Made by a program: the position numbers and the translations under genes. From the NCBI GenBank assembly GCA_039519185.1, contig CM076847.1:77909100-77973099 (forward strand): a stretch of 64,000 nt of DNA. The letters are read 5' to 3'. This document shows positions 56,249 to 64,000 of this stretch, piece by piece; position 1 is the stretch's first letter, and every line of letters starts with the position of its first letter. The notes beneath the pieces were generated by a model that was given only the letters and a program-made list of their open reading frames with translations, was not told where the DNA came from and did no database searches. Source of the stretch: Astragalus membranaceus. Lineage: Eukaryota > Streptophyta > Magnoliopsida > Fabales > Fabaceae.

Positions 56249-57373
56249 ACTCTTCACTAGTGCAATATAAATCCCCAAACTCCCATCAAACATAAAATGG
56301 ATATTCCCTCAAGTAAGGGACCAGTAAAGTACAAGCATTATGATCTACCTAAATTCCCAAAAGATTAAACCCCAATAAAGTATTAACGTCTCTGTTTTTC
56401 CAAACCCTCTTATCTTAAGTAATCAAATTAAAACAGCGAACATGTTGAGTTACAGAATAGATGTGAGAAATTGAAATCGAAACTGAAACTGAAATTGAAA
56501 CTGAGTATAAAACTGAAAATGATGTGAAAAATGGAAATTGAAAACAGATGTGAGCAAACGGATGTACTAAGGATTGCAATTCTGCCTTCAAGCTCGTTTC
56601 TCGAATTCACGCAAACTGTTCTAGATGTGGGAAGTCAAAATCTGAACTTAACAGACGCGAGATTTTGGAAACTAGGGTTTATTGAAATTCATATTCAGAA
56701 AGGGAGGAGAAGAGAACTCACCAACAGATGAACAAAAACGGTGTTGTCGGAGCAGGCTTGGGAAACTGTGGTTTGTGCGAGCACTGTGCAGGGCGAATTC
56801 GAGACAGAAAAAAGTTAGAGAAGTTAAAATAAAAATTGACTTAAATGAGCTTTTAGGGGCAAGTCTGCTAGCGAATAGCCGATTTCACTGGGGGATAATA
56901 AATAGACGTGTATAGTAAGCATCAGTGTTTATCTTGGTGTTGGTTTGTATTCGGGTGGTGGGTAGAAACTCTAGTTTGTCATTGACATTGTCGTGGAACA
57001 ACGCACTTAACCGTATCAACAACTTTTGAATCCACCATGTATTTGTGGCTTTGAGCATCCCTAATGCTTTAATGAATGAAACATTGCTTATCGGAAAAAA
57101 AATCGGCGTTTAGCGATTTTTGGGTAGTGTTTAGCGTTTTTTGAAACGTTACTTCAAGTAGTCTTTTTTGAAACATTAGTTAGAGCGTATAGCGTCTCAC
57201 TTTTTTTGTCATTTTTGCCCTCATTATTTTTCTTAAATTCTTTCTCTATCCTCATTAAAATAAATTAAACAACTTTAAATCCTTAACTTTTATGTCATTT
57301 TACATTTATCGTTTGGTTTAACCGCTAGTTTTACCAAACATATCATATGGAAATAACTAGCCTATCACATATC
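56249..57373 (-). repeat. long inverted repeat, right arm (TFB5 promoter side)
   Basis: Inverse copy of 53547-54683. Read on the minus strand it holds a GC-moderate leader (CACAAACC…TTTTTGTTCATCTGTTG) ending in a splice donor GTGAGTTC at 56721. This fits a 5' UTR exon and first intron for TFB5. Outer parts contain AAACGCTA-type short repeats. Confidence 0.8.
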
Positions 57374-58331
57374 CGCTATCTACCGGTAATTATCCGTTAT
57401 CCGCTACTTTTTATCCGCTATCTAGACGGATTATTATTATCTCAATAAAACCACGCACACAAATGTGTTCTCTTAAAAAATATCTATTACGGGTATCTTT
57501 TAACCAAACCTATAATGTAGTGGCATTACTCATTGCTTCTTAAATAATAAAACAGATTCATATGAATACTGAAGTATATATCAAACAGTCATGACTTTTG
57601 TTAAAGATTAGCACCCTTTCTGCATGACAAGTAAACAAACTACATGATCCTCAGTCATTATAAGAACATAAATCTCCTAAAAGTAGTCAGTTATTTGCTA
57701 GGCTACAAAGCAATTAGTTGCAATAGGAAAGTTTAAGGTTGTTAACATTGTTTCAATAAAATATCATCGTCTCGAGAAACACAAGCACAAGTACATCAGA
57801 AAATTTTGAGTTTCAAAGATTAACGATTAACGATTAATTATTCCCCAGGGTTCGTTTCCAATTTATAAAAGACGGTTAACAATTTCCCTTTTCTTGTACA
57901 GATTTCGTGTCGTATTGTAAATTGCAAACATACAAACAAAACAAACTCCAGATTGAAGGGAAAAAAAACAGTTCAAAAAGAAATGCTATTGCTACCACTT
58001 TTGATGATTGTTGTTAGAACGTAGAATAACACCAAGCAAAACAACAGGAGGAAAAACCTCAGAAGATGCAAACAGATCGTATAAAAAATACATGGAAAAA
58101 CAAGAGGGAGAATAAAGCTTGAAAAGTTTTGTACCTTGAGATGCGAAGCTGCCGTGCGATGATAGGGTTTGAGAATTTGGAGGCGGCGTAGTGCTATCTG
58201 TGAATGTGAATGTGAATGCGAATGCGAAATATATATCGTTGGTTGGGGTTAAGGGATTTCTTCGCAGTCCGCTTTGTGTTTTGTTACCCATATGAATCTA
58301 TCGTGGCGCTTGATATGGATGGACCCTGTTT
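57374..58331. other. Intergenic, possible first exon on minus strand
   Basis: ATCCGCTA-like short repeats at 57374-57430. A minus-strand frame from ATG 58291 runs into a CTCAAG/GTACAAAAC splice-donor-like site at 58134 and includes a degenerate hexamer repeat (about 58198-58228). It could be a 5' exon of a host gene, but no downstream exon is recognised. Confidence 0.3.
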
Positions 58332-58891
58332 GGGTTTTTTTTTACCCCAACACCTTCAACTTATACCCCCACCAAAAAAATTATTTCACAAATACCCCCT
58401 GTAGAAATTTACAAAGACGGAATTACCTACGACAGATGTAAATCCGTTTTGAAAAAAAAATTAAAAAAGGATTTACTGAAAATCAAATAATTTCGTTAAA
58501 CTCTAAAAATAGCTAGTGGATTTACGTAAGAAATGATAAATCCGTTTTACTAAAATTGTAACAACGGAAGTAAGTTTTGTGAAATTACATCCGTTTTCTA
58601 AATTATTGCTAACAGATTTACCTATTTGTAGGGTAAATCCGTTTTGTTAATTACCAAAACGGATGTATCTACCTTATAGGTAAATCCGTTTTTATTTAAT
58701 TTAACGGACACGATTCCACTGCCAGATTTGATCAACGGCCTACTTTTGTTCGTCTTGATAACTGTGCCCCACCGGATATATTTTTAACGGTCTAGATCGC
58801 ACCGACAATATCAACGGTGGATAATCAGTGACGATTCCTATAAATACCCACACTCACCCTCATTCTTTTCACACCAATATTTCACTACAAA

Positions 58892-59311
58892 ATGGAAATC
58901 TGTTCAACTCAATATTCAAGTGAGAACAGGCTTACCGCTATTCACCATGGCGGCCAAATCACCATGAGAGAAGATGGTGTCTACTTCTCATGTCCAAAGC
59001 CTATTTTATGCAGGATCCGAGAAAGCATCAGCTACGAAGGTTTGAAGGATAAAGTGGAGATCAAAGTTCAAGTGGTTGGTGATGACCGTGAGGTCACTAG
59101 TATCACTTATCGCAAACCAGAGCGCAGAGACGATAGCCGCATTTACTTCTCGTCTATGAGGATCAGGACTGATGACGACGTACGAAACATGTTGAACATC
59201 CATGACGACATTCTTCAGAGTCGTATGCCGTTGGAGTTGTACGTGGATCATCAACGGAGTGTCAATGAGATTTTACGACGTTGTTATAATGGAGGACCGG
59301 GAGTAGTTTAG
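58892..59311 (+). CDS. MULE-borne small ORF of unknown function, 139 aa
   Basis: ATG 58892 lies just after a likely TATA (CTATAAATA, about 58839) and a CA-rich leader. The intact 139-codon frame is related to the minus-strand ORF at 5145-5435 over its first 75 residues (IHH.G.IT, DGV.F, LKDK, VQV.GDDREVTSITYRKP). A region with Arg/Asp-rich sequence and IHDDILQSRMPLELYVDH follows. It pairs convergently with the PMD gene. Known MULE transposases have a small N-terminal domain, and I considered this a detached version of one, but I cannot show it. The open frame and repeated association with PMD genes argue for a function. Confidence 0.65.
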   Translation: MEICSTQYSSENRLTAIHHGGQITMREDGVYFSCPKPILCRIRESISYEGLKDKVEIKVQVVGDDREVTSITYRKPERRDDSRIYFSSMRIRTDDDVRNMLNIHDDILQSRMPLELYVDHQRSVNEILRRCYNGGPGVV

Positions 59312-59467
59312 TAATGTCTTTGTTTATGTTTTTGTTGTTGTTTGTGTTTTACTTTTTATGTTAGTTTGTATGTTTGCATCAACGAAAATAAAATTTTAAT
59401 TAAAATAGTCTAGTAAAAATATCGTACACTACAACTACGAAAAAACCAATCACACCCCTCTACCAAA

Positions 59468-60756
59468 TCAAGCAACCTCGTGAGCTGGTCTGTACGTCCG
59501 AGACTGAGGATGAATGTCTCCGGACGCAAGCGCCGACCGCAGCTGCTCGCTCACTATCACCTGTCTCTCCTCAGGTCCCCTCACACCCGGTGCTCGTGCT
59601 GCTGCTGTGGGTTCTACAACTGGTGGCGGTGGTGGTGCTGGAAGGAGACGAGGAACTGATACCCTAACGAACCATGGCAAGTAATCACGATGAACCTCAC
59701 CCACCTCCCTGGCAGCAGTAGTAGTGCTCATAACCTCCCGAACACTGTCCCTTCTTCTAGTCATACGCATCATGATATCACTATACACTGGACGACCGTG
59801 AAGCGGGTCGCGAGGGATGACCTGAATGTATCCAAATTGCCGGAGGCACCTATCCGGCATGTAGGGAACGATGATGTCCTCCCAGATCAGGAAACCCCTA
59901 TGTAATGAGATCTCGTCAAAGGGTCTCTCATGTCGGTGGTCCTCAAATGGTCTCCAGATGACATCGTCGGGTGTCAAAGCATCAATCCTCTTGCGATACT
60001 CCTCCAGTTTCACCTGGTTCGTCTTCCTCCTCTTCCAAAACCCACACCGTGGCCTGGTCGTGGTCCCAGTCTCCCTCCGCAAAGCTAACCGAGGGAAGTA
60101 CTCAAATATCCACGACTGAAATACCCAAATAAACATTATCGTTAAAAATAAAATACATAACATTAAAAAAACTCGTTAAAAATTAAAAAATAAACTTACC
60201 ATGAATAGCATCGCATACCCCCTAACTGACTGGTCTCCTGTAGGTAGGCAAAGTTCAACTGGTCATATAAGAAAGCTAATGCTGTTGGACCCCATGCCCA
60301 TCCGCCCACTGTGGTGAAGTCCTCCAGTAATAGTAACCACATTGCCTCAACTTTGTTGCCAGTCTTGCTACAAAAAATGCTCCACCCCAAAATAACCAAG
60401 ATAAATGCCTTGACACCACAAGTCTTGTCCTCCTCTCCTACGTCACGCCTAGCTATCTCTAGTAGCCAATCAAAGCGGAAATATGGCCCCCTGCTGGCCA
60501 GTGTCTCCTGTGTCGCCTCAACAAAAGTAACCCCCAGATGACTCATAGCCAGCTGGATGGCATCATCAATAGTAACAGACTGAGTAGGAGATCTGAAATA
60601 TCTGCCAGCCAATGGTAGATGTAGGAGACACGACACATCATCCAAAGTAATCGTCCTTTCACCAAATGGTAGATGAAATGACGATGTCTCTGGGTGCCAT
60701 CTCTCTACAAAGGCAGATAGCAGCTCATGATCCACAATAGTGTGAGCTGAAAACAC
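59468..60756 (-). pseudogene. plant mobile domain (MAIN-like) gene, frameshifted and lacking a clear start
   Basis: Exon 1 (to a donor at 60199, GGTAAGTTT) contains the PMD hallmarks LLSAFVERWHPETSSFHLP, GERTITLDDVSCLLHLPLAG and WAWGPTALAFLYDQL. Exon 2 (60115-59468, acceptor ATTTCAG) begins SWIFEYFPRLA and ends in a Pro/Arg-rich tail. The coding pattern continues upstream of 60756 without an ATG. One G appears to be missing in a G run near 60222, which throws exon 1 out of frame with exon 2. Such proteins are often annotated as 'serine/threonine phosphatase 7 long form homologue' or MAIN-like. They occur in MULEs, and their host relatives act in silencing. Confidence 0.75.
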
Positions 60757-61784
60757 AATGGGGGCTAATCCAGACTGCCTAATATACTCATAAAATTCAT
60801 GATTCTGTGAATAAACTGAAAACGGAAGTAGGTAATTCTGATGCGCTGAAAAATGAAAGTAGGTAATTCCGTGAGGGTGAAAAACGAAAGTATCTCTTTC
60901 TCTCCAACGGATGTAAGTGAAAAATGGTAAATATTTTTGACTTTTGTAAAAAATTTAAGGCTTAAATATCATTTACCCCCCTGCAAAAATCACCATAATC
61001 CATTTACTTCCCTGCAAAAAAAAAAAGTTTTAAAATGGACCTTGCAAATATTAAGTGTTTCTAGTTACCCCCTTGCTGTTAGCTTTTCTGTTAAAAAAAT
61101 GACGTGACAAACTGAGATGACGTCAGCACTGACGTCAGTGCCATGTGTCACCTTATTATTGGACCTTTGTGCCACGTGGCACTGACACGCCGGGTCAGCA
61201 TCTTATGTCACCATGGCCAAGTGGCTCTGACATGTGCCACGTCAGCAACCAATAGATGGCTGCCACATGGCACTCACTTGGAAGGAGAGGACATAAACGA
61301 GATTGAAGGAGAGGAAATCCGAAATCGAATGAGAAGGAAAACCGCATAAGCAATTCGATTTTCTATGTCGCCATCATCAATACAACCAAAAAAACGCATA
61401 AGCAATTCTTCATCTTCAATTAGATCTAGATTCAATTCAAAATGAAATCTACAATCAATTTGGGTTATGAAAACGAAATCTTCATCTTCCAGATCTGAAA
61501 TTTGAAGAAAACGAAATTCAATCTCCAATCTCCTGAAAATCAAAATCCAATCTCCAGGAAACGAAATCAAGTTACGAAAATAAGAGATGCCCCACATTAA
61601 TCTCCAGGAAAAGAAAACAAACACATCTAAACACGTTTCTGGAAAACGAAAATACAAGATGAAACATTGACGAAATGGGTTTTGATTTCGCAGATTGATG
61701 GAAAACGCAGATTAATTTCGTTTTGAGAAAAGAGATTTCGTTTTGATTTCGTTGATTTCCTTTATGGGTTTATTATTGTTGTTG

Positions 61785-61785
<1 letters not shown>

Positions 61786-61820
<35 letters not shown>
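61786..61820. repeat. (GAT)n microsatellite
   Basis: About eleven GAT units inside the nested MULE. Confidence 0.95.
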
Positions 61821-61822
<2 letters not shown>

Positions 61823-61936
61823 TTTGGGGATGAATTTCTGGGTTTCTACAGAATCGTTTGATGGTGATGAATTTGGGGATGAATTCGTTTTTATATAATA
61901 TATATTAATAGCTTACTAAATATTCACAATAACTAA

Positions 61937-62003
61937 TTTGGTTTAATGGTTCTAGTGAGTGGGTGTGATTAAAGGGTCAAGAGTTCAACCCCCATGAGCA
62001 CCA
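61937..62003 (+). repeat. tRNA-like sequence, possible SINE remnant
   Basis: TTGGTTTAATGGTT resembles a pol III A box, and AAGAGTTCAACCCCC, about 40 bases on, resembles a B box. No tRNA cloverleaf, poly-A tail or target duplication is clear. Confidence 0.3.
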
Positions 62004-62292
62004 AAATTTCTATTTATTTTAAGTAACACTATTGCGCCCCATTGCCAAGTGAGTGCCACGTGGCCATAGTGACATAGGATGCTGACACGGCGTGTCAGTG
62101 CCACGTGGAACAAAGGTCCAATAATATGGTGACATGTGGCACTGACCTCAGTGCTGACGTCATCTCAGTTTGCCACATCATTTTTTAACAGAAAAGTTAA
62201 CAGCAGGGGGGTAACTAGAAACACTTACTATTTGCAAGGTCCATTTTAAAACTTTTTTTGCAGGGGGTAAATGGATTATGGTGATATTTGCA

Positions 62293-62428
62293 TCCCAAGT
62301 AGGTAGCTCGGTTGGCGAGCTAAGGGATACGAAGGAGTGCACTAAAGGAGTGCAAGAAGGAGGTCTCAGGTTCAAATCCCGGAAACTAACATTTCCCCCA
62401 CCCCCACTAACCTTGCTTATCAAAAAAA
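62293..62428 (+). mobile_element. tRNA-derived SINE
   Basis: 136 bases with an A-box-like GTAGGTAGCTCGGTTGGCG and a B-box-like AGGTTCAAATCCC, ending in an A run. Flanking direct repeats ATTATGGTGATATTTGCA (62275-62292) and ATTATGGTAATATTTGCA (62429-62446) match at 17 of 18. It sits in the right terminal repeat of the nested MULE. Confidence 0.85.
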
Positions 62429-62556
62429 ATTATGGTAATATTTGCAGGGGGTAAATGATATTTAAGCCAAATTTTAAGGGTATTTTCGTCCTTTCACACC
62501 CACCGTGGGGGTATAAGTTGAAGGCGTGGGGGTACCCAAAAAAAACCACCATGTTT

Positions 62557-63195
62557 TAGAGCTCAGTAGATTTCTCTATATTATTTTAGGGTTGCATTTT
62601 TTGTATTTGTACCATACCCCACACTCATAGTGAAATACTAAAAATAGCCTCGAGTCTAATAAAAATCCTCAACCCTTTCTCATTTCACACATACATCCGT
62701 TTGAGAGAGAGTGAGTCTGAAATTTTACATCCTACAGATTTATCTAAATCCGACGCAACGATTTACATAAATCCGATGTACCAAATTTTTTTCATAACGA
62801 ATTTACGTAAATCTGTTTGCTTCCAGAATTTCTCACAACGGATTTAGGTAAATTCGTTTGTGTCGGGAAATTTGCAAAGCGGAATTACGTAAATCTGTTT
62901 GCATTCAAATTATGGCTAACAGATATATAGGCACTCACTAAAATGATAAAAGCTCTAACTAAAATGATTACATCAAAGCCTGTTTATAGGCACCCACTAA
63001 CTACTAACAAACTCACTAACTACTAACAAACTAACTAACTACTAATAACTAACTATATCTAATAGTCCTTCGCAAGCTAGAAGGTATCCACAACACTTCT
63101 AGCTTGGGATGAACAATACAAAGATATATCAAATCAAAATAAAATTACAAGATGCCAGAAATACATCAGAAGAAATCAAAACCACAAGGCATTCG
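62557..63195. other. Flank right of the PMD MULE
   Basis: No gene is seen. At 62740-62920 there are words of the ACGGATTTACGTAAATCCGTT type, like those inside the MULE, which suggests a remnant of a related element. ACTAACTACTAAC repeats lie at 62995-63050. Confidence 0.4.
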
Positions 63196-63371
63196 GAGGA
63201 AGCAACAATGTTATAACCACTCAGAGGAAGCGACAATGTTATAACCACTCGAAGGAAGCGACAATGTTATAACCGCTCGGAGGAAGCGACAATGCTATAA
63301 CTACTCGGAGGAAGCAACAATGCTACAAACACTCAGAGGAAGCGACAATGTTATAACCACTCAAAGGAAGC
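63196..63371. repeat. 28-bp minisatellite
   Basis: Six units and a partial one of GAGGAAGCGACAATGTTATA plus ACCACTCG, starting at steps of exactly 28 bases (63197, 63225, 63253, 63281, 63309, 63337, 63365), with a few substitutions per unit. Confidence 0.95.
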
Positions 63372-63888
63372 AAAATTATAATTGAAAGATCAAAAAATCA
63401 AATTCAGACAAAACACATTGCAAAATTATAATCTTGCGAGTTTTAAAGAAGATTGACGGGACCCTAAATCATATTAATCAGATCAAGAAGCTGTAATTTT
63501 TTTATAGTATCCATTAAAAGATAAACAGGCCAGCAACGCACCGCATTTGTAACTTAGAAAACTGTGCGGAAGAAAATTTGAATGTTGAAGAGGAAGAGTT
63601 AAGAAGAACGAAAACAAGAAAATCGAAATCAAAAACAGAAAATCAAAGTCAAAGATAAAAAAGAAAACGAAAATCCAAATCATCAAACACGGAAAGAATG
63701 ATCAAGAACTCAGATTAAGAACATCAAATATGTAAAGAGTGGAATGAAAAATGGGATTCAAGAATAGATCAGGAAACGGAAAATATGACGCAAACAGACA
63801 AAAATAGAAAGAGAAATGAATGAAAAGGAAACTAGTAAAATAAAAGAGAACCCGCCGCGGAATTAGCTTCAAGGTGAGTACCATGTTT
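63372..63888. other. A-rich sequence without a gene
   Basis: GAAAATCAAA-type low-complexity sequence, with nothing coding. It could be the internal part of the minus-strand element whose PBS follows. Confidence 0.35.
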
Positions 63889-63900
63889 GCTCTGATACCA
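63889..63900 (-). other. probable Ty1/copia-type primer binding site
   Basis: On the minus strand TGGTATCAGAGC, the word complementary to initiator tRNA-Met and typical of copia, TRIM and LARD elements. Two bases to the right a terminus ending …AGCA would be the end of a 5' LTR (from 63903, running out of the window). Confidence 0.6.
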
Positions 63901-63902
63901 CT

Positions 63903-64000
63903 TGCTTAACTTTGAGATAAAATTTTCTCAAAACCTAACTCCGAAATAAGCACTTCATAAGTACATAATCGAGATAATACACATGACTACGGTCCAACTA
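63903..64000 (-). mobile_element. possible 5' LTR end of a copia-like element (cut by window edge)
   Basis: Inferred only from its position next to the PBS and a CA terminus on the minus strand. No second LTR copy was found in the window. Confidence 0.35.

Larger units (their letters stand above)
60959..62468. mobile_element. non-autonomous MULE with long terminal repeats, nested in the PMD MULE
   Basis: The termini read GGCTTAAATATCATTTACCCCC on the left and its inverse on the right. Arms of about 300-400 bases include TGACGTCA and CCACGTGGCA words. Flanks AAAATTTAA (60950-60958) and AAATTTTAA (62469-62477) match at 8 of 9. The middle holds GAAATC/CGAAATC-rich sequence and no gene. Confidence 0.75.
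58332..62547. mobile_element. MULE (Mutator-like element) carrying a small ORF and a plant mobile domain gene
   Basis: The termini are inverted: GGGTTTTTTTTTACCCC…CCTTCAACTTATACCCCCAC on the left and its inverse on the right (62500-62547). Nine-base flanks ACCCTGTTT (58323-58331) and ACCATGTTT (62548-62556) match at 8 of 9 bases, as expected for a Mutator target duplication. AAATCCGTTTT-type subterminal words recur at 58430-58700. It encodes no recognisable transposase, so it would need one in trans. Confidence 0.8.

Noticed and set aside
53500..57431. TAGACGGAT at 53500-53508 and 57423-57431 as a 9-bp target duplication of a MULE around TFB5
   Set aside because: The sequences just inside the two copies do not match as inverted ends, so the repeat may be chance; kept only as a hint.
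61274..61657. 127-codon minus-strand ORF in the nested MULE
   Set aside because: Derived from GAAATC-type low-complexity repeats, with no family resemblance.
61937..62003. tRNA gene
   Set aside because: Only A- and B-box-like words are present; no acceptor or anticodon stems could be drawn.
63196..63371. CRISPR-like array
   Set aside because: Contiguous tandem repeat without unique spacers, in a plant nuclear context.

Overview
The window is a repeat-dominated stretch of a plant nuclear genome. The retroelement types present (an Ogre/Tat element with its own intron, Cyclops/Athila-type elements, PMD-carrying MULEs) point to a dicot, most likely a papilionoid legume; that placement is inference. 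Positions 1-52663 are essentially one giant nested transposon. Its shell is an Ogre (Ty3/gypsy, Tat lineage) element on the + strand: truncated 5' LTR (1-2593), PBS, ORF1, gag, protease, spliced intron, RT with two RNase H domains, integrase, repeat-rich 3' UTR and complete 3' LTR (49637-52663). All its ORFs are broken.

Ogre ORF1 is split twice. A CACTA (En/Spm) transposon occupies 3864-25946 (TSD CCA) and an Athila-type retrotransposon, called Athila-2 here, occupies 26873-39916 (TSD AGAAC). The CACTA carries a decayed TNPD, an otherwise open TNPA gene and a captured fragment of a PMD-type MULE. Its TNPA exon 4 is split by a third retrotransposon, Athila-1, at 11632-24402 on the minus strand (TSD GCTAC). 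Athila-1 is young: its LTRs are almost identical and gag, pol and ORF3 are all open. LTR differences agree with the nesting order: Ogre oldest, Athila-2 intermediate, Athila-1 youngest.

Right of the Ogre lies probable chromosomal sequence. It holds an intact two-exon gene for the TFIIH subunit TFB5 (55462-56176, minus strand). The gene sits between two inverted repeats of about 1.1 kb that both carry what looks like its promoter and 5' UTR exon. A 4.2 kb MULE (58332-62547) carries a small ORF and a plant mobile domain gene. It contains a second, non-autonomous MULE, into whose right terminal repeat a tRNA-derived SINE has inserted. A 28-bp minisatellite and the edge of a probable Ty1/copia-like element close the window.

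The most striking signal is in the two Athila elements. Athila-1 is peppered with about 25 copies of a 16-bp dyad (consensus AGACGTT-N2-AACGTCT) in LTRs, UTRs and protein-coding linkers. Athila-2 carries an unrelated 14-bp dyad (about AGTGTNNCTACACT) at largely the same structural positions. Conserved placement with a changed word suggests a family-specific recognition system that co-evolves with a trans-acting factor; I know of no description of it.
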